Assembly (NCBI RefSeq): GCF_963678975.1
Contig: NC_089274.1
Span: forward strand, 20,421,133-20,485,132
Direction: 5' to 3'
Length of the DNA: 64,000 bases
From: Dysidea avara
Taxonomy: Eukaryota; Porifera; Demospongiae; Dictyoceratida; Dysideidae
Made by a program: the position numbers and the translations under genes
In this document: positions 32,373-42,632 of the stretch, piece by piece
Layout of the letters: every line of letters starts with the position of its first letter
Numbering within the stretch: the stretch's first letter is position 1
Notes under the pieces: model-generated
Database searches by the model: none
Seen by the model: only the letters and a program-made list of their open reading frames with translations
What the model was told of the DNA's origin: nothing

Positions 32373-35300
32373 TTATAATTTCAATTGTACAGTATAACTA
32401 AAAAAACTTGCAATTTCATCTGCTGCTTCATCACTAATATTGTTGTTATTCATATCAAATATTGTCAGAGTTGTAGTAGTTTGTAAAGCTCTTGCAATCT
32501 CAATGGCACCTGCTGTTTGTAAATTGTTTCCACCTAGATATAGCTTTTGTAGTTTAGTGTTATTAGATAGAACTACTGCAATATCATCTGCTGCTTCATC
32601 ACTAATTTTGTTGTTGTCTATACCAAACAATGTCAGAGCCGTGGTACTTTGTAAAGCTTTTGCAATTTTAATGGCACCTGCTGTTTGTAAATTATTTCCA
32701 CCTAGATATAGCTGTTGTAGTTTAGTATTATTAGATAGAACTACTGCAATATCATCTGCTGCTTCATCACTAATGTTGTTGTTCCCCATACCAAATATTG
32801 TCAGAGTTGTGGTACTTTGTAAAGCTTTTGCAATTTTAATGGCACCTGCTGTTTGTAAATTATTTCCACCTAGACGTAGGTCTTGTAGTTTAGTATTATT
32901 AGATAGAACTACTGCAATATCATCTGTTGCTTCATCGCTAATATTGTTTTTCTCCATACCAAATATTGTCAGAGTTGTGGTACTTTGTAAAGCCTTTGCA
33001 ATTTTAATGGTACCTGCTGTTTGTAAATTATTTCCACCTAGATATAGCTGTTGTAGTTTAGTATTATTAGATAGAGCTATTGCAATATCATCTGCTGCTT
33101 CATCACTAATATTGTTTTTCCCCATACCAAATATTGTCAGAGTTGTGGTACTTTGTAAAGCTTTTGCAATTTTAATAGCACCTGCTGTTTGTAAATTATT
33201 TCTATCTAGATCTAGCCCTTGCAGTTTAGTATTATTAGATAGAACTACTGCAATATCATCTGCTGCTTCATCACTAATATTGTTTTTCCCCATACCAAAT
33301 ATTGTCAGAGTTGTGGTACTTTGTAAAGCTTTTGCAATTTTAATGGCACCTGCTGTTTGTAAATTATTTCCACCTAGACGTAGGTCTTGTAGTTTAGTAT
33401 TATTAGATAGAACTACTGCAATATCGTCTGCTGCTTCATCACTAATATTGTTTTTCTTCATACCAAATATTGTCAGAGTTGTGATACTTTGTAAAGCTTT
33501 TGCAATTTTAATGGCACCTGCTGTTTGTAAATTATTTCCACCTAGATATAGCTGTTGTAGTTTAGTATTATTAGATAGAACTACTGCAATATCATCTGCT
33601 GCTTCATCACTAATATTGTTGTTGTTGATATCAAATATTTTCAGAGTTGTGGTATTTTGTAAAGCTTTTGCAATCTTAATGGCACCTGCTGTTTGTAAAT
33701 TATTTCCACCTAGACGTAGGACTTGTAGTTTAGTATTATTAGATAGAACTACTGCAATATCATTTGCTGCTTCATCACTAATATTGTTGTTCCCCATACC
33801 AAATATTGTCAATGTTGTGGTACTTTGTAAAGCTTTTGCAATCTTAATGGCACCTGCTGTTTGTAAATTATTTCCACCTAGATATAGCTGTTGTAGTTTA
33901 GTGTTATTAGATAGAACTACTGCAATATCATCTGCTGCTTCATCACTAATATTGTTGTTCCCCATACCAAATATTGTCAGAGTTGTGGTACTTTGTAAAG
34001 CTCTGGCAATCTTAATGGCACCTGCTGTTTGTAAATTATTTCCACCTAGATATAGCTGTTGTAGTTTAGTATTATGAGATAAAATAACTGCAATATCATC
34101 TGCTGCTTCATAGCCAATCTCACTGCTTAAAATTACAAATGTTTTCAAAGTAGTAAAATTCTGTAACTGATTTCTAGTTGCAACACAAAGAGCTGATGGC
34201 AGTGTGTTTAGATATGATGCACATGATTGACCACTATGGTACACAACAGCTGCTAAATAATCAACTACTGTGTTCCGTGGATTAATTTGGTATATTACTG
34301 AAGCAATATTCATTGAGTAAGCACCTTTTGAATGTAAGTTAGACCCACAAATAGTGACATGAATATTGGCAGGTAACATGTATACAGACTCTTTACTGAT
34401 ATAAACACTGACATCAATATTAGCTATTCTTGATATATTTATTTGCTTTGTAAAATTCTTTAATATCCCAATCATGTCATCATTCAAACTGCAATTGTTA
34501 AACTGAGCACAATTAATATAACCATCATTTTCACACACAACAATCATTTTGTTTTGTTTAGGTATGTAGTTCACTAACATTCTGTTGTTAAACCGGTTTC
34601 TGCCAATCGCACTTCGTAATTTATTGGAAAAATTATTTATCATTTTAGTGTTTGTGCAATTATACAGACTATCAATTGAAATGATTACTTCTTTAGTGTT
34701 CCAGAATCTCAAGATGTCAGAAAATTTGCTAAGAGATTCCCAATGTATATCATTGTTAGAAATGTCAACAGTTTTGACTGTTACACTTTGAGAATGAAAC
34801 ATTTCACACAAGACATTACAGCACTTCTCATCAATGTTACAGTTTGATAAGTTAATCATTTCCCACTGCTTATTGGGTGATCTTAATAGTAGAACTGCAA
34901 GTGTGTGTACATCATTAGGTGACAAGGATTGGTGACTGAGGTCAATTACTCCTCCCTGGAATATATTCTCAACAGATGGTAACATTTCATGATCAGCTTC
35001 TGCTAAACAGTGTAACAGGTGAAGACATTTGATCTTGTCTTTTAATATTTTATTTGATAAAGCTGAATTCTTTATAAGATGGCTGGACATTTTGAACCAA
35101 TTTCCAGAAAGGAAGTGTTTAAATACAAATCTGTTACCGCCAGTTATGCCAACATACATTATCCAAGTGTTGCAATACTGAACATTCCAAAATGTGTCAT
35201 TGAGTATTTTTAGCTGCATCTTGTTTGGTAGTGAGGCAATGTGATGGGCTGCCATGTATTCTTGAATAGAAAAATGAAGGAAATGAAATGATTCATGATC

Positions 35301-36626
35301 AGAGCCATCTTGTGGCTTAAAATATCCAACAGGTTTTAACAAGCCAAGTCCATACCAGTTAGCAGGAGTGAGGTTAGGATATGCTGCTTTAACCTCAACC
35401 AGTGTGAACACTAGCTGATCTTTTTGTAAAGCAAGAAAAGCAAATTGCGACAACTCCTTAACCACTTGATAATATGGATGGGGTAGGTCACTGAAATTGG
35501 TTATAGTACCAGTAGTTATCTTTTTGTCTTTTTTAAGAAAATGAACAATTGTCATAGTTACAAACTTCTCATACAATTTAGTTTGAGTTTTTGGTAATGT
35601 ATCAATACCATCTTCGGTAAGGCAAAGTAGAATGCTCATGTTTAGTGGGATATAACATAATGTGTTGAGGAATGGATTAGACTGTAGAAAGCTTTTAAGG
35701 TCTTTGATTAAGCCATTTTGATTACTCAGTGCGTTTTGGATGAAATCCTGCCGATCCTCCTCAGTAAACCCCAACACTTCTGCCCTACAATCCACAATAC
35801 TGTGGAGATTTGATGAAGCAGTTGGACGAGATGTAATTACCAGACCACACTTTGTTAACTTTTTACGATTAATAATATCATTTATAAAAAAGTTGCAACC
35901 TTCAGATACTTCATCATATCCATCAAGCACAATGGTAAGATATTCACCATCGGTTTTAACAAGCCAATCAGTTATCTTACTAACTAGTGCATTTCCCTCA
36001 TAGAAATAGTTAACAAGTGATGAAATATTTGTAATATTTTTAACCCGAGGGTCTCTCAGAAATAATAAAAATAGAAACTTGATGTTGTGTAACATATTGT
36101 GGTCAGCCCATTGTAAAGCAATTTCTTTGCTCAAAATAGTTTTCCCTATTCCAGGTGCTCCTTCAACAAGAATTGTGTAAGGCGCAATGTTGTTTTCTTC
36201 GAATGGGAACAAAAGATCACTAACACTTTTAGTCGTTCTGCCTACACTATCCCCCCTAACCATTTCTTGTGCTACAATGATGACTTCAGTTTCAGTACGT
36301 CTTCCCTCATGATGGATGATAGTTAATGGGGTGTAGTGTTTAGGGTGGTAGGGTGGCCAGTCATCTTGTGGAGGAATGTATCTGTTTTGTATGTAACGTT
36401 GACACAATAGACCATTGGCTAGCTGAATGTCTTCATTACCTACATGGGGAGGTAACAAACATCTAATACGCATTACTAAGTTTAACAGAGGTTCTGTGTA
36501 ATGCAAGATCAAATACAAAAACAACCCAGTTGAAAAGAACATGCAGTTTTTAAACCAGGCATGTGCCCACAGCCAGGTCAGCTGAAAACAACACCTGGTT
36601 TCCTGATTTTGTTTTTGTAAAAACAT
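32373..36626 (-). CDS. NACHT-LRR (NLR) receptor
   Basis: A 1417-codon uninterrupted frame, large for this decayed neighbourhood. The NACHT NTPase has Walker A GAPGIGKT (residues 156-163) and Walker B LTIVLDGYDEV (230-240), followed by ITSRPTAS (sensor) and helical domains. From about residue 850 to 1410 there are ten 56-residue double leucine-rich repeats of the ribonuclease-inhibitor type. NLRs act in the cytoplasm as pattern receptors in innate immunity. The first about 61 residues may not be coding: a splice acceptor (TTACCTCCCCATGTAG) precedes VGNEDIQLANG at about 36443. Sponge NLRs usually carry a Death or CARD domain on an upstream exon, and I found none just upstream. The protein probably starts in an exon I could not place. 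Confidence 0.88.
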   Translation of the reverse strand: MFLQKQNQETRCCFQLTWLWAHAWFKNCMFFSTGLFLYLILHYTEPLLNLVMRIRCLLPPHVGNEDIQLANGLLCQRYIQNRYIPPQDDWPPYHPKHYTPLTIIHHEGRRTETEVIIVAQEMVRGDSVGRTTKSVSDLLFPFEENNIAPYTILVEGAPGIGKTILSKEIALQWADHNMLHNIKFLFLLFLRDPRVKNITNISSLVNYFYEGNALVSKITDWLVKTDGEYLTIVLDGYDEVSEGCNFFINDIINRKKLTKCGLVITSRPTASSNLHSIVDCRAEVLGFTEEDRQDFIQNALSNQNGLIKDLKSFLQSNPFLNTLCYIPLNMSILLCLTEDGIDTLPKTQTKLYEKFVTMTIVHFLKKDKKITTGTITNFSDLPHPYYQVVKELSQFAFLALQKDQLVFTLVEVKAAYPNLTPANWYGLGLLKPVGYFKPQDGSDHESFHFLHFSIQEYMAAHHIASLPNKMQLKILNDTFWNVQYCNTWIMYVGITGGNRFVFKHFLSGNWFKMSSHLIKNSALSNKILKDKIKCLHLLHCLAEADHEMLPSVENIFQGGVIDLSHQSLSPNDVHTLAVLLLRSPNKQWEMINLSNCNIDEKCCNVLCEMFHSQSVTVKTVDISNNDIHWESLSKFSDILRFWNTKEVIISIDSLYNCTNTKMINNFSNKLRSAIGRNRFNNRMLVNYIPKQNKMIVVCENDGYINCAQFNNCSLNDDMIGILKNFTKQINISRIANIDVSVYISKESVYMLPANIHVTICGSNLHSKGAYSMNIASVIYQINPRNTVVDYLAAVVYHSGQSCASYLNTLPSALCVATRNQLQNFTTLKTFVILSSEIGYEAADDIAVILSHNTKLQQLYLGGNNLQTAGAIKIARALQSTTTLTIFGMGNNNISDEAADDIAVVLSNNTKLQQLYLGGNNLQTAGAIKIAKALQSTTTLTIFGMGNNNISDEAANDIAVVLSNNTKLQVLRLGGNNLQTAGAIKIAKALQNTTTLKIFDINNNNISDEAADDIAVVLSNNTKLQQLYLGGNNLQTAGAIKIAKALQSITTLTIFGMKKNNISDEAADDIAVVLSNNTKLQDLRLGGNNLQTAGAIKIAKALQSTTTLTIFGMGKNNISDEAADDIAVVLSNNTKLQGLDLDRNNLQTAGAIKIAKALQSTTTLTIFGMGKNNISDEAADDIAIALSNNTKLQQLYLGGNNLQTAGTIKIAKALQSTTTLTIFGMEKNNISDEATDDIAVVLSNNTKLQDLRLGGNNLQTAGAIKIAKALQSTTTLTIFGMGNNNISDEAADDIAVVLSNNTKLQQLYLGGNNLQTAGAIKIAKALQSTTALTLFGIDNNKISDEAADDIAVVLSNNTKLQKLYLGGNNLQTAGAIEIARALQTTTTLTIFDMNNNNISDEAADEIASFFSYTVQLKL
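32388..34075 (-). repeat. Ten tandem 168-bp LRR units in the NLR
   Basis: Each 168-bp unit encodes NTKLQxLxLGGNNLQTAGAI, then KIAKALQSTTTLTIFGMxxNNISDEAADDIAVVLSN or a close variant. Units differ mostly at the beta-strand positions: QQLYLGG, VLRLGG, DLRLGG, GLDLDR and KLYLGG after NTKL. DNA identity between units is very high, so the plus strand is also open for 545 codons. This points to recent expansion or gene conversion. Confidence 0.95.
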
Positions 36627-36629
36627 TCA

Positions 36630-38860
36630 TATGCCTGTTTACCTATGTTTCTCTGTACATACACATGTAAGCAAAACCATGCATGCATTAAAAGAAGCCA
36701 GCATTTAAGTTACATATTTAAACTTCTGCACATGCAGGTAAGCTTTGCTCTGAGGTGATTTCTTTTTGGGCAGTCTGAAATACGGGTGTAGCAACTTTCT
36801 GCACACTTCGTAAACAACTTTTTCTTGGGCCTTACAGGTGTGTATCATACAACTGTTAGAAAATGGTATGCATTAAATCCTGGAAAATTATGAGGTCTTT
36901 AAAATCGCTAAAAGACTTCTAGAAAGATTAAGAGCAGTCTTGAGGCTTTGCCTGAAGAATCTGTGTAAGAAAACATGATAGAGGCTATAAAACAGTTGAT
37001 AAGACACTTCTATGTGGAAGGGAAAGGAAGTAAAAGCCGTCAATATTGAGGGGATTAACGTGCGTAATTCTTTGAAACATTGACGCCTATATACTCAGCA
37101 TATACTTTAGTGCACAGAATTGAAAAAAAAAATTAATGGATTTGCCACATTATACCCAGCAAGATGGTGGCTAGTTTTTAAAAAATTAATAACCCCATCT
37201 GCTGCAAAGTTATGGACACTTTCTACAACTGTGAAAATTATCATGATGGAAAGTTTCAATGCTGCTGGCAGTGCTTGAGTCTCTGGACGAGGGTGATAGT
37301 CTTTGAAGAGGTTTGCCAATGAATGGGGGTCGATTCTATCTAAGAAACTCACAACAAAGGTGAGCGATTCAGGCCATACAGGGATAAAATTAGCATTATA
37401 GCAAATCAGAAGTGCTTTTTTAAGGATTTTTCCAGGGGCCAGTGGGATTATTAAATGTCTACTAGTATATCTGCTGGTGTAGGTGACCTCTATTGTTTCC
37501 TTACTATTTCCTTACTGTTTCCTTACTGCTTTTCTATGATCCCTCATTAAACTTAAAATTCTTATTATACTAACAAACTAGTTGTGCCCATGCACAAAAA
37601 TGCACCTTTTTTAAAATCAATATATGTACTATTTTAGTATGTTAACATCTATAATGTCACTGGTTATTGAAAATGCCACATACACACAGATGCATCATAT
37701 ATATCACCTTACTGATGGTACTTGGGCGACAAAAATTGACATGGTATTAGTAAAATGTGTGGCATTAACATTGAATTTGCTGCTATGCCTGAACCTTTAT
37801 GCAGTATAAGCCTCAGTATAAGTGGAAATCCTTCACAATTGTACAATAACACAGCACCACCATGTCTCAGTAGGAGGAAACAGACTCTTCAGATGGAGTC
37901 AATGGATATTGTACAATAATCATCAAGCAACATCAATATTCCAATCAGCACAGTCATGTTGAATGCATTCTATTTTATTCGGATGGTGTTATATAAACTG
38001 TATCTGAGTGTGAGATGTAACATTTCATTTGCAGGTCATAAATCTTGGCAGGTGTATACTACGGTCACAGCATTTTTTTGCAGTTCAAATAGATTTTGTT
38101 GTTGGTCTGTAATTTCTGTTTCTTCTTAATGGAAATACATGGTTTTGTTGTGTTGTTTTACTTATTGCATAACATAGTGTGTATAATTATTTCATGTGAT
38201 GATTTATTCTTACAGTATGTCAGATTAGTGGAAGTATACATCCCTTCAATTAAAAGTGGTATTCAATTAGAGTATTTTGTTGCTAGTGTGCATTCTATTA
38301 GAGTAGACGTGTGTTCTATTGGAGTAATCATGGAGTTCCATTTCTCAGTGGCAGATCCAGGATGGGGCATTTGGGCAAATCCTCCCACCCCTCCTCTGCT
38401 CTTTCCTTTTAGGAAGAATAGCTAACTATAGATATCACTTTGACAAGAAATGAATACCTTTTAGCTTAAAAAAGGCAAACATGAAAATGCTATTATTTGG
38501 CCTATGCTTTGCCACAAGTCTACGAAACTAGTTTCATTAATGCAGTTATGGTGTAGGGATAACTGACAAGGTCAATCATAGCCTTGCTCATTACTTGTAT
38601 GGGTGCACTCAGTGGTAATGATTTGTAGCGTGGTAATAAACACTCCTTTATCACCCTGTTAAAGTGTTGTGAGGCATTGCAAATGCTGTTTTACATTAGT
38701 AAGGGAAATCATTAAACACATGTTAGCAGCGTAGCCACAATGTTTGCTGCATTGTGATCATTTTGATATGAAAACTAGTCATTGAGTACCTGTAGTTCAT
38801 CTTACACTATGACTTTTGACAAAATTCAACCTTTATTACTACTGACATTCACATTAGCAT
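36630..38860. other. No convincing gene
   Basis: Short frames (37107-37352 minus, 37624-37809 plus, 38096-38425 plus) have no recognised domain. TTTCCTTACT is repeated three times at 37497-37530. The block 37440-37560 resembles 52290-52400. Minus-strand CTCTAATAGAA-type motifs lie at 38266-38330, and a possible hAT end (CAGTGGCAGATCCAGG) begins at about 38350. Confidence 0.4.
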
Positions 38861-39248
38861 TGCCATAGCTACAGGATAGCAATATCAATTGAGGCATCGC
38901 ATTGTATTGTGACTTCTGCTTTCACATTATAAAATTTTAGGATTGGAGCTTTGGTGATCATAGTCTTCAAGGACTGGAATGCTTCCTCTTGTTGGGTTTG
39001 CCATGTGAACATGGCCGACTGCTCTGTTAGCAGCCTCAGTGGAGCTGCTACTTCTGCTAGTTGTGGCAGGAAACGTGATAAATACTGTAAGCAACCGCCT
39101 TCTTGCTGTCCGGACGTGGCATATCACTGATCACTTTAACCTTAGCAGGATCTGAGCTGAGACCATCTTTAGTTAAGTGGTGTCCCATGTATGAGACTTC
39201 TGGAAGGCACAGTTTAAGCTTTTTCTTGTTGAGCTTCAGGTTCTGATC

Positions 39249-40301
39249 TCATGCTCGCTGGAGAAGAAGCTGTAAGTTGGCATCGTGATCCCGCTGGCAC
39301 TCTTCTTCAGTGTCACCACAGCCAAAGACCAATATGTCATATGCAATAACTTCCACTCCATGAAGGCCTTGCAGCACTGCATGCATTCTTCTTTGGAACC
39401 CTTCAGGAGCTGACGAAATACCAAATGGCATGCGCAAATAGCGATAATTACCAAATGGAGTCCAAAACGTTGTCAAGTATGAGCTGGCATCATCCAGCTT
39501 CACCTGATGAAAGCCATCTTTAGCATCCAGTACTGTGAATACCCTTACTTTTGACAATGTTGGCAGAAGCTCCTCTAATGTGGGAATCTGATACTTTGGC
39601 CGTCTTATTGCCTTGTTTAGGTCTCTGGGATCTATACATAGCCTAAGTTTACCAGGCTTCCTGATTGCCACCATGTTACTAATCCAAGGTGTAGGCTCCT
39701 CAACCTTCTTAATAATACCTTGCTTAGTGAGCTCTGCTAACTTTCGCTTTAAAGGCTCTTTCATTGCCACAGGTACCCTTCTAGGAAGATGCTGTACCGG
39801 TGGTATTGACTTATCTACCTCAATATGATACTCATCTCCCAAGCACCCTAAGCCCCTAAAAACATCATCATATTGTTCAATGAGTTTAGTACTTGTAACA
39901 TTACACACTGCATGTACTGTTATAAGACCTAATTCTGTACACGTGATACCTGAAAGTAACGGCTTCTGGTCTCCATCGATGACCTTAAAGCTGAGCTGGT
40001 AGGTCTTGTTGAAGTAGTTACATTCCAGTGTGCACTTGCCTAAAGTGTTGATGATTGAATTATCATAACATTTCAACTGTGAAGCTTCTGGTTGCAGGGA
40101 TGGGCTTTGAGTATGCAGGATAGCACACACATCTCTTAGACTTATCACAATGCATGTGGCACCAGTATCTAGCTGACAGTCAATAGTAGTGCTTCCATAC
40201 TTGTGGTTGAAACTCAAAGGGACAAAGAATTGTCCTTTGCAGTTGTGTTTGACTGTTCCCACCTGCTCAACAGCAAAAATTTCCTCCTCACTCTCTGACA
40301 C
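39249..40301 (-). pseudogene. Gypsy protease and reverse transcriptase
   Basis: CQLDTGATCIVI is the aspartic-protease site. The RT has KPGKLRLCIDPRDLNKAI, FTVLDAKDGFHQVKLD and RMPFGISSAPEGFQ. The catalytic YxDD region reads VIAYDILVFG, so one aspartate is lost and the enzyme would be inactive. The frame closes at 39249; the following segment (to about 38875) continues as LNKKKLKLCLPEVSYMGHHL and decayed RNase H. Confidence 0.85.
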
Positions 40302-40308
40302 TTCTGAC

Positions 40309-41384
40309 TCAGATTCCTGTACAACAGATATCTGTTTGGTGCCTGCTTTGCCTTGTAGACAAACTGATTAGCTTTCCCACATTTACGACAGGTCTTCCTG
40401 CTGGACATTTTGTTCTTGCTGGTTCGTGCTTTCCACCACAATACTTACAAACTGGGATCTGGTTCCTGGGTTGTATGGCTTTCTTGGTACTTCTCTTGTG
40501 GTGAACAGCACTTACAGGAATGGGGTTGTTGTCGCCTCCCATGTCTTTCAGCTATTCGTGTGTTGCTTCGCTAATTTGCAGAGCTTCTAGTGCCTTCTTG
40601 AGTGAGCATTCTTTCTCCCGGAATAGACAAGGTCTTGCTCCCTTGTTGCGGCAGCCCAATACGAGGCGATCTCATAACATTTTGTCATGTAATGTTCCAA
40701 ACTTACAGTTCTCAGCTAGGTGTCACAGGCGGATAATGTACTGATCAATCGTTTCGTTCTGTTGTTGTTGGGTGGAGTGAAAGAGATTTCTTTCGTAAAG
40801 GATGTTCTGTGTGGGTGCGAAGTACTCCTCTACAAGGGGGTGTCACTCCAATAAGCACTGTACTACGATCAGTGACCACGGTCAAAGCCGGTCAAGATTG
40901 ATTTTCGATTTTGACCGTTGACTTTCATCAAATTTTTGTCTTGACCATGGACCTGGTTCCGTTTATTTTCGCTATATTTTCATGCACTACTTACTCGCGA
41001 AGCTTAGACCGTGCTGGGAAAACAGTTTGACCATTGTTCTTTGTGAAAAATCGGCCTTGTTCATTGACCTTTAGCTTTGACTGCGGTCGCAGATCGTAGT
41101 GCAGTGTATATTGGAGTGACACCCCCTTGCTCTAGCTTCTCCAGAATCTTGTCCGGCTTCTTCTTGTCCGTATCGCTGATGTTTAGGCGTGACAAAATTT
41201 GCCGGCACTCTTTACCCATCACTGTCTTCAATGTCGCTGCTTGTATTGATTCGTCCTTGCCAGTCAGTTTAGTAGCCGTGGCGAAGTCATTATAAGCCTC
41301 TTTAAATACTCTCCAATTTGCCGCTGTATTTCCCGTGCAGACCATCGCGTCTTGGGGAGGGAGTTGACAGTTCGCCATCTTCAC
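40309..41384 (-). pseudogene. Gypsy gag with zinc knuckle
   Basis: The N-terminal part (41384-41130) reads NWRVFKEAYNDFATATKL and GKECRQILSRLN. After the insertion the gag continues EEYFAPTQNILYERNLF, NETIDQYIIRL and LFREKECSLKKALEALQISE with several stops. The zinc knuckle CKYCGGKHEPARTKC lies at about 40440. This gag type is common in invertebrate Ty3/gypsy elements. Confidence 0.7.
40834..41128. mobile_element. TIR element inserted in gypsy gag
   Basis: Inverted ends of about 50 bp starting AGGGGGTGTCACTCCAATA and including GATCRGTGACCRCGGTCAAA. Flanks TCCTCTAC and TGCTCTAG agree at six of eight positions, a diverged 8-bp duplication. The interior is rich in TTGACC/GGTCAA motifs. A related right end occurs at about 59213-59284. 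Confidence 0.65.
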
Positions 41385-41407
41385 TCAATCGTAGTACTAG
41401 TACTTTA

Positions 41408-41419
41408 CTTCTGACACCA
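41408..41419 (-). promoter_or_regulatory. Gypsy primer-binding site
   Basis: TGGTGTCAGAAG follows the LTR end directly. TGG is complementary to the tRNA CCA end. Confidence 0.65.
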
Positions 41420-41523
41420 TGTAACGGGTACACATGTTCATTGATTTCTAATAAATGTCACACAATGGATACGCATGTGCATATAATTGTTACATCATAC
41501 TATATATATATATCTCCCTAACA
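41420..41523 (-). repeat. Gypsy 5' LTR
   Basis: Runs TGTTAGGGAG ... CCCGTTACA on the minus strand (TG...CA), about 104 bp, with a TATATATATA box-like stretch. The downstream boundary is fixed by the primer-binding site. The upstream boundary is an inference, because no second LTR is available for comparison. Confidence 0.5.
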
Positions 41524-41530
41524 ACTGTCA

Positions 41531-41765
41531 TTAAGGATTGATTATGGCTTGTAGGACTAGATACTGATACATCAGGATCTTTTCAGCAAAGTGTTTCTGT
41601 GACTAACAGGCTTATTCTTCACCACAACCTGTACTACATTCTTGAAGCCATATCTTCACCGATGAACATGCTATTTTCACTCTGTTTGTGCCAATTGGTA
41701 GTTCTATAGATGGTAAACCCTGTGTCCAAGTTTCATTTCAATACAAGGAACTGTAAGCCTGTGAG
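41531..41765 (+). repeat. Dispersed repeat, inverted copy at 58775-59010
   Basis: Starts TTAAGGATTGATTATGGC and continues through CACTCTGTTTGTGCCAATTG to about 41765. The reverse complement at 58775-59010 is over 90% identical by eye. No coding capacity. Confidence 0.75.
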
Positions 41766-41849
41766 ACACTTTGAAAAACATACAAATTTGTATGGGAACC
41801 AATGTGTAGTTTAGAAAGTATGTACTCCAGACATTGCCAATTCTTAATT

Positions 41850-42373
41850 AAATTCCTCATGCCTTTAAATAAAGTGGTCTATTCAACATGCAGTGGAACA
41901 CTGCTGAGAGATGATTAATTGCTGCTATGTGTATATCAACTACTACTAGTTGACATACACAGAGCAGTCTACAACAGATTGCAGCTAGTAGTTGATTCCC
42001 CTTTTTAATGGTATGAATCTGAACTTGTTAGTGCCCCTCCCCTTAACAGCTCCTGGATCCGCCTGTTTCTTCCTGGTGCTGTTGGCTGTATTTATGCACA
42101 ACAAAGTGTGTATAATTACATCAAAGATTATTTGTATTTTGTATTTACCTCTCAGTGTTTTGGTCTGTCCTCTCATCATGCATTCTATTAGACATGTTAG
42201 ACTAAGCAGACCAACTGAATCTGAATATTTATATGCTGTAGAACTTCGTTCACTTGTGTATCAAGGATAAAACTACTAGTTGAAGAACACCGACAAGTCA
42301 TCACCTTCTAGTTGATACTATTTGACTGTTTAACATTTTGGGACGATACATTGAGGAAATGTATTTTATGTCA
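41850..42373. other. No gene; possible hAT end
   Basis: GCTCCTGGATCCGCCTG at about 42048-42063 looks like one hAT terminus, but I see no partner or duplication. CATTCTATTAGACATG at 42180 resembles the dispersed CTAATAGA motif. No gene is supported. Confidence 0.35.
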
Positions 42374-42400
42374 TTTGAACTTGTGAATTAGACAGAAAAT
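42374..42400 (+). repeat. 27-bp direct repeat, left flank of DIRS element
   Basis: Identical to 48881-48907. It may be a long target duplication or part of a split direct repeat used by the tyrosine recombinase. Confidence 0.8.
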
Positions 42401-42632
42401 AATCTCCCACCATAGTACATTGCATGTGTTGTGGTGGGTCATGTGAGTGTGTATATATATAAGGCCTAAAGTGTGAATACATATCATTCTTGGCTGCTAC
42501 GTACAACAGTGTGAAGGCTACTACAACTTCTTTGCTTAGTTCTTAGTTATAACTAGTATACTATTCTACTATCTCGTTGCTGTAGCATGCTGTTAATCTA
42601 CTGATCTCCCTATAAGGTTTACCACGTCAATA

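Larger units (their letters stand above)
38870..41523 (-). mobile_element. Ty3/gypsy LTR retrotransposon, 3'-truncated
   Basis: On the minus strand: LTR (41523-41420), primer-binding site, gag, zinc knuckle, protease, RT and a decayed RNase H start. The coding sequence fades after TIQCDASIDIAIL at about 38875, before any integrase. Frameshifts and stops occur between gag pieces and at about 39249. A TIR element (40834-41128) is inserted in gag. No 3' LTR was found in the window. Confidence 0.8.

Noticed and set aside
32440-34077. 545-codon plus-strand frame opposite the NLR
   Set aside because: It is the antisense of the 168-bp LRR repeat. Because the repeat length is a multiple of three, one stop-free unit is copied ten times.
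42040-42070. Complete hAT element
   Set aside because: Only one terminus (GCTCCTGGATCCGCCTG) is visible; no partner end or duplication was found.
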